Positions 25,291 to 34,313 of a stretch of 64,000 nt of DNA are shown piece after piece. Source of the stretch: Streptomyces sp. NBC_00554 (GTDB lineage Bacteria; Actinomycetota; Actinomycetes; Streptomycetales; Streptomycetaceae). A model generated the notes under the pieces. The model searched no databases. It had not been told where the DNA came from and saw only the letters and a program-made list of their open reading frames with translations. The position numbers were made by a program, and so were the translations under genes. The stretch's first letter is position 1, and each line of letters starts with the position of its first letter. The DNA lies in contig NZ_CP107799.1 in assembly GCF_041431135.1 (NCBI RefSeq), positions 7,130,001-7,194,000 on the forward strand, read 5' to 3'.

Positions 25291-26127
25291 TCAGCCGCGC
25301 TGGATCCCCGACGTGTCCTGCAGAACACCGCGACGGCCGTCCTGCGTCTGCGCCACCAGGCTCGGGCCGCGCTGCTCGACGGCCAGGTACCAGGTGCCCG
25401 GGGCGAGTTCGGCGATCGGCGTCGGCGAACCGTCCTCCGCGTACAGCGGACGCGGCACCGGCACGGCGAACCAGAACGGGGAGAAGTCCCCGGCCGGCTG
25501 CTGCACCTGCGGGGCGGGCGCCTGCTGCGGCTGGCTGGGCTGAGCGCCGTACGGCTGGCCCTGCTGCGGCTGCGCGCCGTAGGGCTGGCCGGGCTGCTGG
25601 GCGCCCGGGTAGCCGTAACCACCCTGCGGCTGACCGCCGTAGGGCTGCGGGGCGGCGGGCTTGGGGGCGGGCAGGAGCGCGCCCTTCAGAGCCGGGACGA
25701 GGGGGGTCGCGACGGCCGCCCCGGCGAGTACCAGGGTGGCGATGACGATGAGGATCAGGCCGATGCCGGCATCGACGCCGCTGTCCGAGGCGTTACCGAC
25801 GTTGTCCGTGCCGCCGAGCGGGTCGAAGATGTTCCCCAGCGCGCTCCAGGCGGCGAAGACCGTGAACGCCACGCCGAACGGGCCGAGGTCGAGCCCGGCG
25901 ACCTTGGGAGGCTGCGGAAGGGCATGGGACACAATGATCAGCGCGGCGCCGATGATGCCCGCGAAGACGACGCCCATCAACAACGGCCCGCTCTGCCACG
26001 CATTCGGGATCTCGTAGTTGTCGGGGGCCCCGTCGATGGAGTAGATCGCGAGGAACGAGGCGATGAGGAGCAATACCGCTGCTCCGATCACCACGCCGTC
26101 GCCTCGAGTGAGGGAGCGGATATTCAC
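25291..26127 (-). CDS. DUF5336-like four-helix membrane protein with Pro/Gln-rich tail
   Basis: 278 residues: about four membrane helices in the first 130 residues (VIGAAVLLLIASFLAIYSI, GPLLMGVVFAGIIGAALIIV, VAFTVFAAWSALGNIF, GIGLILIVIATLVLAGAAVA), then a cytoplasmic or extracellular region rich in repeated QPYGAQP/GQPYGG units, and a C-terminal 70-residue domain with FWFAVPVPRPLYAEDGSPTPIAELAPGTWYLAVEQRGPSLVAQ. I recognise the pattern of DUF5336 proteins of actinobacteria, which have no known function. The GTG at 26127 starts just before the first helix. Confidence 0.7.
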   Translation of the reverse strand: MNIRSLTRGDGVVIGAAVLLLIASFLAIYSIDGAPDNYEIPNAWQSGPLLMGVVFAGIIGAALIIVSHALPQPPKVAGLDLGPFGVAFTVFAAWSALGNIFDPLGGTDNVGNASDSGVDAGIGLILIVIATLVLAGAAVATPLVPALKGALLPAPKPAAPQPYGGQPQGGYGYPGAQQPGQPYGAQPQQGQPYGAQPSQPQQAPAPQVQQPAGDFSPFWFAVPVPRPLYAEDGSPTPIAELAPGTWYLAVEQRGPSLVAQTQDGRRGVLQDTSGIQRG

Positions 26128-26287
26128 TTCAGTCGGTCCTTCGTGGTCGTCTCGTCGTCGGTGGAGGCGTCGCTGCCACCATGCCGCCGTAAGGCCGTGG
26201 TGTGAAGCGCGGGGGTGGCCCCTCATCGTAGAGACGACACTATCGCCCGCTTCACCAGGGTGTCCGCCGGGTTCGACGCACTGATCG

Positions 26288-27250
26288 TCACCCGCGCAGG
26301 AAACTCACGATTCCATCAGAGATCCCACTTGCCGCCTTCTGCCGCCACGCGCCGCTGGTCAGCCGGGCGGCGTCCTGGCTGTCACGCATGTTGCCGCACT
26401 CGATGAACACCTTGGGAACCGTTGACAGATTGAGACCGCCGAGATCCGTCCGGACGTCGAGACCCGTGCCTTCGCCGATGTAGTTGGAGGGCGCGGTGCC
26501 GGTCTCGCGGGCGAAGTTGCCCGCGATGCGCACGCCGAGATCACGGGACGTCGCGATGATCGAACGGGTGTCGGCGGCGCCGTCGTGGACGGTCCCCGGA
26601 AGGATCACGTGGAAGCCGCGCTGGCCGGCGCCCGCGCCGTCGGCGTGGATCGAGACGACCGCGTCGGCGTGCGCCTTGTTGCCGATCTCGGCCCGCTCGT
26701 CGATGCACGGGCCCCAGGAACGGTCGCCGTTCTGGGTGAACTTCACCGTGGCGCCCTGCTGTTGGAGGATCGTACGCAGCCGCCGCGACACGTCGAGGGT
26801 GAACTGGGCCTCCGTATAACCCGCGTTGGTCGCGGTGCCCGTCGTGTCGCACTCCTTCGAGTTCGTACCGATGTTCACCTTGCGGTTGATCTCGGCCGTG
26901 TGCTGGAAGTTGCCGGGGTTGTGCCCGGGGTCGATCACGACGACCTTGCCCTTGAGGGGGCCGGAGGCGGCGGGCGCGGACGACGTGGGGCTCGGTTCCT
27001 TGCCGTCGCCGGTGCTCGAGGGCGTCGGCGACCCGGAGGCGGAGGAGGTGGCGGGCGCGGAAGAGGCGGCCCCCCGCGTCTGCTGCGGCGCGGCTCCGTC
27101 CCCGGAGTCGTCAGCCACCGCCTGCCACACCAGCCACCCGGCCAGCGCACCCGGCACCAGCGCGGCGACCGCCACGGTCAGGGGCCCGCGCCGGGAACGG
27201 CGCGGCTGGGGAGGTTCGAAGTCAGGGCCTACGTACGACACGCCTGCCAC
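26288..27250 (-). CDS. N-acetylmuramoyl-L-alanine amidase (Amidase_3 type), membrane-anchored
   Basis: A 320-residue protein with a short cytoplasmic N-terminus, one membrane helix (LTVAVAALVPGALAGWLVW), a Ser/Thr/Pro linker and a zinc amidase domain. Zinc ligands and catalytic residues are visible in VVIDPGHNPG, the Glu in TEAQFTLDVSRRL, SIHADGAGAG and FIECGNMRD. It cleaves the amide between MurNAc and the stem peptide outside the membrane. The start is uncertain: GTG at 27250 or an internal GTG at 27241, where AGGG lies at better spacing. Confidence 0.9.
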   Translation of the reverse strand: MAGVSYVGPDFEPPQPRRSRRGPLTVAVAALVPGALAGWLVWQAVADDSGDGAAPQQTRGAASSAPATSSASGSPTPSSTGDGKEPSPTSSAPAASGPLKGKVVVIDPGHNPGNFQHTAEINRKVNIGTNSKECDTTGTATNAGYTEAQFTLDVSRRLRTILQQQGATVKFTQNGDRSWGPCIDERAEIGNKAHADAVVSIHADGAGAGQRGFHVILPGTVHDGAADTRSIIATSRDLGVRIAGNFARETGTAPSNYIGEGTGLDVRTDLGGLNLSTVPKVFIECGNMRDSQDAARLTSGAWRQKAASGISDGIVSFLRG

Positions 27251-27310
27251 CCTACGGGGCGGTGTGCCGGGTGGCCCGCAGGGTCCCCGGGAAGGCGGAC
27301 CCGCCCTGAT

Positions 27311-27958
27311 CTATTCCTTGCGGCCCGTCGCCGCGACCGTCACACCGAGGCCGATCATCGTGAGCCCGCCCACTCCGCCGACCAGCGCGAGCCGCCGTGG
27401 CGAGTTCGCGAACCAGCTCCGCGCGCCGGCCGCGACCAGTCCCCAGGCGCTGTCGAAGACCACCGCGATGACATTGAAGACCAGCCCGAGCAGCAGCATC
27501 TGAGCGCTGACGTGTCCCTGGCTCCGGTTGACGAACTGAGGCAGTACGGCGGCGAAGAACACCATGGTCTTGGGGTTGGCCACGCCGACCGCGAACCCTT
27601 CCCACAGGGTGCGCAGACCGCCGTGCGCGGGGCCGTCACCGGTGAACGCGGCCTGCAGCGACCGGCGTTGCCGCACCGCCTTGACGCCGAGATACACCAG
27701 GTATGCGGCGCCCGCCAGCTTCAGCATCGTGAAGACGAGCACCGAGCGCTCCACGACGGCCCCGACCCCGAGCGCCACCGCCACGACGAGGACGCAGGCC
27801 CCGAGTGTGTTCCCCGCGACCGTCGTCAGCGCGGCCCGGCGGCCCTGCGCCAGCGCCCGCCCGATCACGAACAGCACGCTGGGGCCGGGTATCACGATCA
27901 GCAGGAACGACATGGCCGCGAAGGCCAGCAGTCGGTCGGCAGGCATCATGCGGCCCAT
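27311..27958 (-). CDS. LysE family amino acid/metabolite exporter
   Basis: A 215-residue membrane protein with six helices. The N-terminal LLIVIPGPSVLFVIGRALAQGRRAAL contains the LysE/RhtB signature around the conserved PGP. VGVANPKTMVFFAAVLPQFV follows, typical of the family. It exports amino acids or similar compounds. The ATG at 27958 or the nearby 27949/27946 is the likely start; no strong ribosome site distinguishes them. Confidence 0.88.
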   Translation of the reverse strand: MGRMMPADRLLAFAAMSFLLIVIPGPSVLFVIGRALAQGRRAALTTVAGNTLGACVLVVAVALGVGAVVERSVLVFTMLKLAGAAYLVYLGVKAVRQRRSLQAAFTGDGPAHGGLRTLWEGFAVGVANPKTMVFFAAVLPQFVNRSQGHVSAQMLLLGLVFNVIAVVFDSAWGLVAAGARSWFANSPRRLALVGGVGGLTMIGLGVTVAATGRKE

Positions 27959-28013
27959 GTGAGCACGGAGGCCGCGTCCGTCTCCAGCCAATTTCCACTG
28001 GGCGGGCCGGGCT

Positions 28014-28664
28014 TCAGATCCCCGCCCCCGTACGCCGCAGCACCCGCAGCGAGTCCGTCACCGACACCTCCGTGAACGCGCCGGACTCCAGGGCCCGCAG
28101 ATAGACGCGGTACGGAGCCTGCCCGGTGAACTCGTCCGCCGGGTCCGGGAACACGTCGTGGATCAGCAGCAGCCCGCCCTCGGCGACGTGCGGCGCCCAG
28201 CCCTCGTAGTCGCCGGACGCGTGCTCGTCGGTGTGACCGCCGTCGATGAAGACGAGGCCGAGGGGGGACTTCCAGAACGCGGCGATCTGCGGCGAGCGGC
28301 CGACGACCGCGACCACGTGGTCCTCGAGGCCCGCCTTGTGGAGGGTGCGGCGGAAGGCCGGGAGCGTGTCCATGAGGCCGAGTTCCGGGTCGACCGTCGT
28401 CGGGTCGTGGTACTCCCACCCGGGCTGCTGCTCCTCGCTGCCCCGGTGGTGGTCGACCGTGATCGCCGTGACCCCGGCCCCGCGCGCCGCGTCGGCGAGC
28501 AGGATCGTGGAGCGCCCGCAGTACGTGCCGACCTCCAGGAGCGGCAGCCCCAGCCGGCTCGCCTCGACGGCGGCCTCGTACAGCGCGAGCCCCTCGCCCG
28601 TGGGCATGAACCCCTTGGCGGCCTCGAAGGCGGCGAGAATCTCCGGCTTGGGTGCCGCGGGCAT
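28014..28664 (-). CDS. Class I SAM-dependent methyltransferase (Methyltransferase_24 type)
   Basis: 216 residues with LLEVGTYCGRSTILLA as motif I, ITVDHHRGSEEQ as the acidic loop and LVFIDGGHTDEHASGDYEGWAPHV then GLLLIHDVF downstream. This is the O-methyltransferase-like group often seen in cell-wall or cephalosporin-hydroxylase-like contexts. The ATG at 28664 has GGAGG seven bases upstream; the in-frame start at 28721 lacks one. The substrate is unknown. Confidence 0.88.
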   Translation of the reverse strand: MPAAPKPEILAAFEAAKGFMPTGEGLALYEAAVEASRLGLPLLEVGTYCGRSTILLADAARGAGVTAITVDHHRGSEEQQPGWEYHDPTTVDPELGLMDTLPAFRRTLHKAGLEDHVVAVVGRSPQIAAFWKSPLGLVFIDGGHTDEHASGDYEGWAPHVAEGGLLLIHDVFPDPADEFTGQAPYRVYLRALESGAFTEVSVTDSLRVLRRTGAGI

Positions 28665-28777
28665 GGGGTTCCTCCATGGGAGCAGTACAGAACAGGGCGT
28701 ACGTGTGTGTGGGCGCCCCATGGTGCACCAACACCCCCGTCACGTGGGCGACGGGGGTGCACAGAACACACGACAGC

Positions 28778-30517
28778 TCAGGCCCGAACGGCCTCGCCCG
28801 GCAGCGCCAGGTCCACGTCGACCGCACGGTCGTCCCCGGCGTGCGTCGCCGAGGAGGCGAGCGGGCCGTGGCCTGTGGCCTTGGCGGCCAGGACGTACGG
28901 GCCCTCGGCGGGTACGGCGAGTGCGTAGCTGCCGTCCTCCGCGGAGAGGGTCGCGCCCGCCTGGCGGCCGCGCCGGTCGATGAGGGTGACCTTGGCGCGG
29001 GCGACGGGGTCGCCGCCGGCGTCGAGGACCCGGCCGCGGAAGCCGCCGAGAATCTCCTGGGCCCGCTCGAGGGCGGCGTCCTCCTCGCTGCTGGCGCGCA
29101 GCTGCGGCGCGGTCGCCGGGCGTCCGCGGGGCAGGAAGAGGGCCATCAGCAGGCCGACGGCGACGGCGCCGGTGGCGATCAGGAAGGAGACCCGGAAGCC
29201 GTGCATGGTGGGGACGGCGACGCCCCCGACGTTGTTGGCCGTGTTGGCGAGGACCATGCCGATGACGGCGCTGGACACGGACGTACCGATCGAGCGCATC
29301 AGGGTGTTGAGGCCGTTGGCGGCGCCGGTCTCCGAGGCGGGGACGGCGCCGACGATCAGCGCGGGGAGCGAGGAGTACGCGAGGCCGATGCCGGCGCCCA
29401 GGACGACCGCGATGACGATGGTCTGCCAGGCGGCGCTCATCAGGCCGAGGCCCGCTCCGTAGCCGATCGCGATGATCAGCATGCCGAGGATCAGGGTGAC
29501 CTTGGGGCCGTACTTCGCGGAGATCCTGGCGTACACCGGTGCCGTGAACATCATCGTCAGGCCGAGCGGCGCCACGCACAGGCCCGCGACGACCATCGAC
29601 TGGCCGAGGCCGTAGCCGGTGGACTTCGGCAGCTGGAGCAGCTGAGGGAGGACGAGCGAGACGGCGTAGAAGGCGACGCCGACCATGATCGAGGCGAGGT
29701 TGGTGAAGAGCACCGCGCGGCGGGCGGTGGTGCGCAGGTCCACCAGCGGGGCCTTCACGCGCAGCTCCATCACGCCCCACAGGAGGAGGACGACGGCCGC
29801 GGCGCCGAACAGGCCGAGCGTGGTGACCGAGGTCCAGCCCCAGTCGCTGCCCTTGGTGATCGGCAGCAGGAAGAGGATGAGGCCCGCGGAGAGTCCTATC
29901 GCGCCGAGGACGTCGAAGGTGCCCTTGGCGCGCATCGGGGACTCCGGTACGGCGACGAGGGTGAGGACGATCGAGACGATGCCCAGCCCTGCGGCGAGGA
30001 AGAAGAGGGCGTGCCAGTCGGCGTGCTGCGCGACCAGGGCCGCGAGCGGCAGTGCGAGTCCGCCGCCGACGCCGATCGAGGAGCTCATCAGGGCCATCGC
30101 CGAGCCGAGCTTCTCGCGGGGCAGCATGTCGCGCATCAGACCGATGCCCAGCGGGATCGCGCCCATGGCGAAGCCCTGGAGGGACCGGCCGACGATCATC
30201 ACGAGGAGCTGGCTGGTGAAGCCGGCGATCAGTGAGCCGACGACCATCACGGACAGGCTCAGGAGCAGCATGCGCCGCTTGCCGTACAGATCACCGAGGC
30301 GGCCCATGATCGGCGTGGCCACGGCTCCCGCGAGCAGGGTCGAGGTCATCACCCAGGTGGCGTTGCTGGGCGCGGTGCCGAGCAGCTCCGGCAGGTCCTT
30401 GATGACCGGCACCAGCAGGGTCTGCATCACCGCGACAACGATGCCCGCGAAGGCGAGCACCGGCACGATCGCGCCGCTCGGCCTCCGCGTGGGCTGTTCT
30501 GTCGTCGTGTGCGTCAT
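28778..30517 (-). CDS. MFS drug/metabolite transporter with C-terminal carboxypeptidase-regulatory-like domain
   Basis: A 579-residue protein. The first about 460 residues are a major-facilitator transporter with GRLGDLYGKRRM in loop 2-3, GRSLQGFAMGAIPLGIGLM in helix 4 and GVGGGLALPLAALV in the helix-5 region, i.e. the DHA2-like proton antiporter group. The last 85 residues (GGFRGRVLDAGGDPVARAKVTLIDRRGRQAG onward, with DGSYALAVPAEGPYVL) form a beta-sandwich of the carboxypeptidase regulatory-like type. Such an added domain is rare on MFS proteins. The ATG at 30517 gives the expected short N-terminus before helix 1. Confidence 0.88.
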   Translation of the reverse strand: MTHTTTEQPTRRPSGAIVPVLAFAGIVVAVMQTLLVPVIKDLPELLGTAPSNATWVMTSTLLAGAVATPIMGRLGDLYGKRRMLLLSLSVMVVGSLIAGFTSQLLVMIVGRSLQGFAMGAIPLGIGLMRDMLPREKLGSAMALMSSSIGVGGGLALPLAALVAQHADWHALFFLAAGLGIVSIVLTLVAVPESPMRAKGTFDVLGAIGLSAGLILFLLPITKGSDWGWTSVTTLGLFGAAAVVLLLWGVMELRVKAPLVDLRTTARRAVLFTNLASIMVGVAFYAVSLVLPQLLQLPKSTGYGLGQSMVVAGLCVAPLGLTMMFTAPVYARISAKYGPKVTLILGMLIIAIGYGAGLGLMSAAWQTIVIAVVLGAGIGLAYSSLPALIVGAVPASETGAANGLNTLMRSIGTSVSSAVIGMVLANTANNVGGVAVPTMHGFRVSFLIATGAVAVGLLMALFLPRGRPATAPQLRASSEEDAALERAQEILGGFRGRVLDAGGDPVARAKVTLIDRRGRQAGATLSAEDGSYALAVPAEGPYVLAAKATGHGPLASSATHAGDDRAVDVDLALPGEAVRA

Positions 30518-30655
30518 TACGTGAGGCCTCCAGGCCGGAAGAGAAAGGGGGGAACGGCGATCCGTGCGGGATGCGTGCAAGGTGAACCCGGTGTGCCCGG
30601 GCAACTATTCCGATGCTTCATCCTGCTAACGAATTCTTGACCGAGTCATGAGGAT

Positions 30656-30670
30656 CTGACCTACCGTCAG
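30656..30670. promoter_or_regulatory. Shared dyad CTGAC-CTACC-GTCAG (second regulon motif)
   Basis: A perfect 5-bp dyad, extended to TCTGAC/GTCAGA, 2 bases upstream of the KstR-type box in the acyl-CoA dehydrogenase promoter region. The flanks GATCTGAC and GTCAGAA match the site at 25200-25214. Confidence 0.55.
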
Positions 30671-30672
30671 AA

Positions 30673-30686
30673 TGGAACGTGTTCTA
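30673..30686. promoter_or_regulatory. KstR-type operator TGGAACGTGTTCTA
   Basis: It matches every specified base of TnnAACnnGTTnnA and is strongly palindromic (GGAACGTGTTC core). It lies 55 bases upstream of the acyl-CoA dehydrogenase ATG and 155 bases from the divergent MFS gene. Confidence 0.65.
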
Positions 30687-30741
30687 GTCTTGCGCGCACC
30701 TCGGGGGAAATCCCCGGGTCCAGGTCCTTGGGGAGGCACGC

Positions 30742-32904
30742 ATGGGCGGCGTCGGCATCGGGATCACACCGGAGCAGCGGGAACTGGCCGAGGCGGTACG
30801 CGGCTGGATCGCGCGGGCCGCGCCGCCCGAGGAAATCCGCAAACTGCTCGACGCGCCGGGAAGCGGCAGACCCTCCTACTGGGACGGCCTCGCCGCGCAG
30901 GGACTGCTCGCCGTGCACCTTCCGGAGGCGTACGGCGGTGGGGGCGGGAGCCTCGTAGATCTCGCCGTGGTCGTCGAGGAGGCCGCGCGGGCCGCGTTAC
31001 CCGGGCCGTACGCCGCGAGCGTGCTGGCGTCGGTGGTGCTGGCGCGGGCGGGGGCGTACGGGCTGGTCCGGGCCTTGGGGGAGGGGTCGCGGATCGGGGC
31101 CGTGGCCCTGGACGTGGGGACGCTGACCGCCGTGGCCGCGGGTGAGGGGTTCGTGCTCGACGGGACGGCGCCGCCCGTGCTGTCGGGCGCCGACGCGGAT
31201 CTGCTGGTCCTGGCGGCCTCGGGGCCCGGGGACGGAACGGTGTGGGTGGCGGTGGACGCCGCCGATCTCCTCGTACGGCCCCACGAGAGCGCCGATCCGA
31301 CGCGGGCGACCGCCGAGGTACGGGCCCAGGGGGTGCGGGTCCCGGCCGACCGCGTCCTCGCCGTCGGCTCGACTCTGGTCCGCGACCTCGCCGCCGTCGT
31401 CCTCGCGGCCGACGCCTGCGGCACCGCCGCCTGGGCGCTGGACACCGCCGCCGAGTACGCCAAGGTCCGCGAACAGTTCGGCCACCCCATCGGCCGCTTC
31501 CAGGGCGTGAAGCACCTGTGCGCCGACATGCTCGTACGGGTCGAGCAGGCACGAGCGCTCACCTGGGACGCGGCGCGGGCCTCCCAGGAGGCCGACGGCG
31601 TACGGGAGTCGGTCTCCGCCCTCGCGGCCGGGGTCGCCCTCGACGCCGCGTACTCCTGCGCCAAGGACTGCGTGCAGATCCTCGGCGGGATCGGGTTCAC
31701 CTGGGAGCACGACGCCCACCTGTATCTCCGACGGGCCCTGGTGGCACGGCAGTTGCTCGGCCCCGGGGACGGACACCTGCGGCGGGCGGCCGGGCTCGCG
31801 CGGGACGGCGTACGGCGGGAACTGCGCCTGGAGCTGCCCGAGGAGGCGTCCGCGTACCGGGCGGAGGCGCGGGAGGCCATCGGGGGCGCGCACGGACTCG
31901 ATCCCGCGGCCGTACGACGTCTCCTTGCACCCATCGGATACGCCGCCCCGCACCTGCCCCCGCCGTACGGGCTCGGCGCCGGGCCCGTGCAACAGCTCGC
32001 CGTACAGCAGGAGTTGGCTGCGGCGGACGTACGGATCAGCGGCCTGGGCATCGCCACCTGGGTCGTACCCTCCCTCGTCGCGTACGGGAGCGACCGGCAG
32101 AAGGAGCGCTATCTCCTGCCGACCCTGCGCGGGGACCTGCTCTGGTGCCAGCTCTTCTCAGAGCCGGACGCCGGGTCCGACCTCGCGTCGCTGCGCACCC
32201 GCGCCGAGCGGACCGCCGACGGGCGCTGGCGCGTCAACGGGCAGAAGGTGTGGACGAGTTCGGCGCGCTGGGCGGACCACGGGATCCTCCTCGCGCGGAC
32301 GAATCCGGCGGCGCCCAAGCACCAAGGGCTCACCTACTTCGTCGTCGACATGAAGAACACCGACGGCATCGACATCCGCCCCCTGAAGGAGATCACCGGC
32401 GACTCCCTCTTCAACGAGGTCTATTTCAACGACGTGCTGCTCCCCGCGGACGCGGTCGTCGGCGAGGTCGACGACGGCTGGCGGGTCGCCCGCAACACAC
32501 TGGGCAACGAACGTGTGCACATGGCTGACCAGTTGGACTTCGGTGCGGGGCTTGAGGCGTTGATCGCCTGCGGGGACGGGGTTGATGCGGCTCGTCTCGG
32601 CGCGCTGATCGCCGAGGCGCACGCGTTGGCCTGCATCGGGCTGCGGACGACTCTGCGGCAGGTTTCGGGGGTGGAGCCGGGGGCCGGGGCCTCGGTGCGG
32701 AAGTTGATCCAGACTGTGCATCGACAGAAGGTTGCCGAGCTGGGGCTCGAAGTCCTCGGCCCTGCGGGCGCGGTGCGTGAGGGGGTGGGGGAGCGGGCCG
32801 TGCATGGGTTTCTGTTGTCCCGGTGTCTGACCATCGCGGGTGGGACCACGCAGGTTCAGTTGAATGTTGTTGCTGAGCGGATTCTTGGGCTGCCGCGGGA
32901 CTAG
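30742..32904 (+). CDS. Two-domain acyl-CoA dehydrogenase, FadE34/ChsE3-like
   Basis: A 720-residue fusion of two acyl-CoA dehydrogenase units, about twice the usual length. The N-terminal half has KVREQFGHPIGRFQGVKHLCADM and CVQILGGIGFTWEHDAHLYLRRA, where the Glu is in catalytic-base position. The C-terminal half has CQLFSEPDAGSDLASL, the FAD-binding WRVNGQKVWTS and TIAGGTTQVQLNVVAERILG. Size and layout match mycobacterial FadE34, which dehydrogenates steroid side-chain CoA thioesters; that substrate is an inference. Its promoter carries both regulon motifs. It appears monocistronic and ends at a repeat with a terminator hairpin. Confidence 0.88.
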   Translation: MGGVGIGITPEQRELAEAVRGWIARAAPPEEIRKLLDAPGSGRPSYWDGLAAQGLLAVHLPEAYGGGGGSLVDLAVVVEEAARAALPGPYAASVLASVVLARAGAYGLVRALGEGSRIGAVALDVGTLTAVAAGEGFVLDGTAPPVLSGADADLLVLAASGPGDGTVWVAVDAADLLVRPHESADPTRATAEVRAQGVRVPADRVLAVGSTLVRDLAAVVLAADACGTAAWALDTAAEYAKVREQFGHPIGRFQGVKHLCADMLVRVEQARALTWDAARASQEADGVRESVSALAAGVALDAAYSCAKDCVQILGGIGFTWEHDAHLYLRRALVARQLLGPGDGHLRRAAGLARDGVRRELRLELPEEASAYRAEAREAIGGAHGLDPAAVRRLLAPIGYAAPHLPPPYGLGAGPVQQLAVQQELAAADVRISGLGIATWVVPSLVAYGSDRQKERYLLPTLRGDLLWCQLFSEPDAGSDLASLRTRAERTADGRWRVNGQKVWTSSARWADHGILLARTNPAAPKHQGLTYFVVDMKNTDGIDIRPLKEITGDSLFNEVYFNDVLLPADAVVGEVDDGWRVARNTLGNERVHMADQLDFGAGLEALIACGDGVDAARLGALIAEAHALACIGLRTTLRQVSGVEPGAGASVRKLIQTVHRQKVAELGLEVLGPAGAVREGVGERAVHGFLLSRCLTIAGGTTQVQLNVVAERILGLPRD

Positions 32905-32912
32905 GAGCTGTC

Positions 32913-33001
32913 GTGTGTGTCGCCTGCGGGTGCGTTGTGGCTGGTCGCGCCCACGCGGCAGAGCCGCATATGGACACAGCCCCGCGCCCCTGAAGGGGCG
33001 C
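32913..33001. repeat. Dispersed Streptomyces intergenic repeat with terminator-like hairpin
   Basis: A segment beginning gtcgcctgcgggtgcgttg and ending in the perfect stem GCGCCCC-TGAA-GGGGCGC (32984-33001) belongs to a repeat family that I recognise from many Streptomyces intergenic regions. Two inverted-orientation fragments of the same family lie inside the RNase H gene (44147-44178 and 44252-44283). Here it probably serves as the terminator between the convergent dehydrogenase and response regulator genes. Confidence 0.7.
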
Positions 33002-33017
33002 TCCCGAACCCGGCGTG

Positions 33018-33659
33018 TCAGAGCCACCCTTGCTGCCGGGCCTCCCGCATCGCCTCCATGCGGTTGCGGGTGGACGTCTTGCCGATGGCGGCGGAGAGGT
33101 AGTTGCGGACGGTCGACTCGGAGAGGTTGAGCTTGGTCGCGATGTCGGCGACGGTGGCGCCGTCCGCCGAGGCGTTCAGGACGTCGCACTCGCGGGCGGT
33201 GAGCGGGTTGGGCCCGGCGCTCAGCGCGACCGCGGCGAGCGCGGGATCGATCACGGTCTCACCGGTCAGCACCCGCCGGATCGCCTGGGCGAGCTCCTCC
33301 ACGGGGCCGTCCTTGACGAGGAAGCCCGCGGCCCCCGCCTCCATGGCCCGCCGCAGATACCCGGGGCGGCCGAAGGTCGTGAGGATCAGGACCCGGCAGT
33401 CGGGTGCCTGGTCCCGCAGCTCGGCCGCCGCGTCCAGCCCGCTCATCCCCGGCAACTCGATGTCCAGCAGCGCCACATCGGGCCGGTGCGTCAACGCCGC
33501 GTCCACGATCGCGTCCCCCGCCGACACCTGCGCCACCACCTGGATGTCCGCTTCCATCCCCAGCAGCAGAGCGAGCGCGCCCCGCATCATTCCCTGATCC
33601 TCCGCGAGCAGGACGCGAATGGACTTGGCGGGCCGGTGATCCCGGGGCATCTCGTTCAC
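33018..33659 (-). CDS. NarL/LuxR-type response regulator (DesR-like)
   Basis: 213 residues: receiver domain (residues 13-125) with phospho-acceptor Asp66 in LLDIELPGMSG and Lys in FLVKDG, then a LuxR HTH (LTARECDVLNASADGATVADIATKLNLSESTVRNYLSAAIGKT). The DesR-like type partners with HisKA_3 kinases such as the one at 35263-36465, which is separated from it by a MarR/oxidoreductase module. The GTG at 33659 overlaps the MarR stop (GTGA); an ATG three codons later is an alternative. Confidence 0.9.
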   Translation of the reverse strand: MNEMPRDHRPAKSIRVLLAEDQGMMRGALALLLGMEADIQVVAQVSAGDAIVDAALTHRPDVALLDIELPGMSGLDAAAELRDQAPDCRVLILTTFGRPGYLRRAMEAGAAGFLVKDGPVEELAQAIRRVLTGETVIDPALAAVALSAGPNPLTARECDVLNASADGATVADIATKLNLSESTVRNYLSAAIGKTSTRNRMEAMREARQQGWL

Positions 33660-34174
33660 GAGGTCAGAGTATGGCTCGGGGGCCGCTGGAGGAGTTTTGC
33701 GGACAGGGTGCGGATCTGGGCGTGTTCGGCCGTGGTCAGGGGCGCGGTCAGGGCGGCGATCCGCTGGTCCACCTCGGTGGTGCAGCGGTCGGTGAGCTGT
33801 CGGCCGAGCGGGGTGAGAGCGACCAGGACGGCGCGGCCGTCGTCGGGCGAGGGCAGGCGCTGGACCAGGCCGCGTTTCTCGGCGCGGGTGACCAGGCCGG
33901 TCATGGAGGACTTGTCCAGGCCCAGGTGACGGGCGAGTTCGAGCATGCCGGGGCGGCGGTCGCGCAGGATGCCGAGGAGGCGGACCTGGATCAGGGACAG
34001 GTCGTGGTTGGCGGCGATACCCGTCACGACGCCTTGGACCAGGAACGACAGCTGGATCAGGGCGTCCGCGGTGGTCTGCGGTTCGGCGGTGCCTTGCGGT
34101 TCATCGGGCCGCAGGCCACCTGCGGCGCCTGCCGGGGCCGGATCCGGGGTGGGGCTGGGGGAGCTTGGGGTCAT
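33656..34174 (-). CDS. MarR family transcriptional regulator
   Basis: A 172-residue MarR protein: a Pro/Ser-rich N-terminal 35 residues, then the winged HTH (LSLIQVRLLGILRDRRPGMLELARHLGLDKSSMTGLVTRAEKRGLVQR) with wing SPDDGRAVLVALT. It is divergent from the oxidoreductase gene at 34314, and three direct repeats in the spacer are its likely operators. Its stop overlaps the start of the downstream response regulator. The ATG at 34174 is chosen because the longer frame would read through the operators. Confidence 0.9.
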   Translation of the reverse strand: MTPSSPSPTPDPAPAGAAGGLRPDEPQGTAEPQTTADALIQLSFLVQGVVTGIAANHDLSLIQVRLLGILRDRRPGMLELARHLGLDKSSMTGLVTRAEKRGLVQRLPSPDDGRAVLVALTPLGRQLTDRCTTEVDQRIAALTAPLTTAEHAQIRTLSAKLLQRPPSHTLTS

Positions 34175-34195
34175 CGTGGCTGCCTCCGCTTGACT

Positions 34196-34280
34196 TAGTA
34201 CGTGACACAAACTAACTTCGAAGTAGTACGCGACACAAACTACTTCCACTGTTGCGCAAAAGTAGTACGCGCCGCAAACC
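34196..34280. promoter_or_regulatory. Three direct repeats of TAGTACGYGMCRCAAACT, probable MarR operators
   Basis: Copies start at 34196, 34224 and 34263 (spacings 28 and 39 bases); the first two differ at one base and the third is more diverged. They fill the divergent spacer between the MarR and oxidoreductase genes, so autoregulation plus control of the oxidoreductase is the natural reading. Confidence 0.7.
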
Positions 34281-34313
34281 ATACGTGTGTCCACTCGATC
34301 CAGGAGGTCAGCC

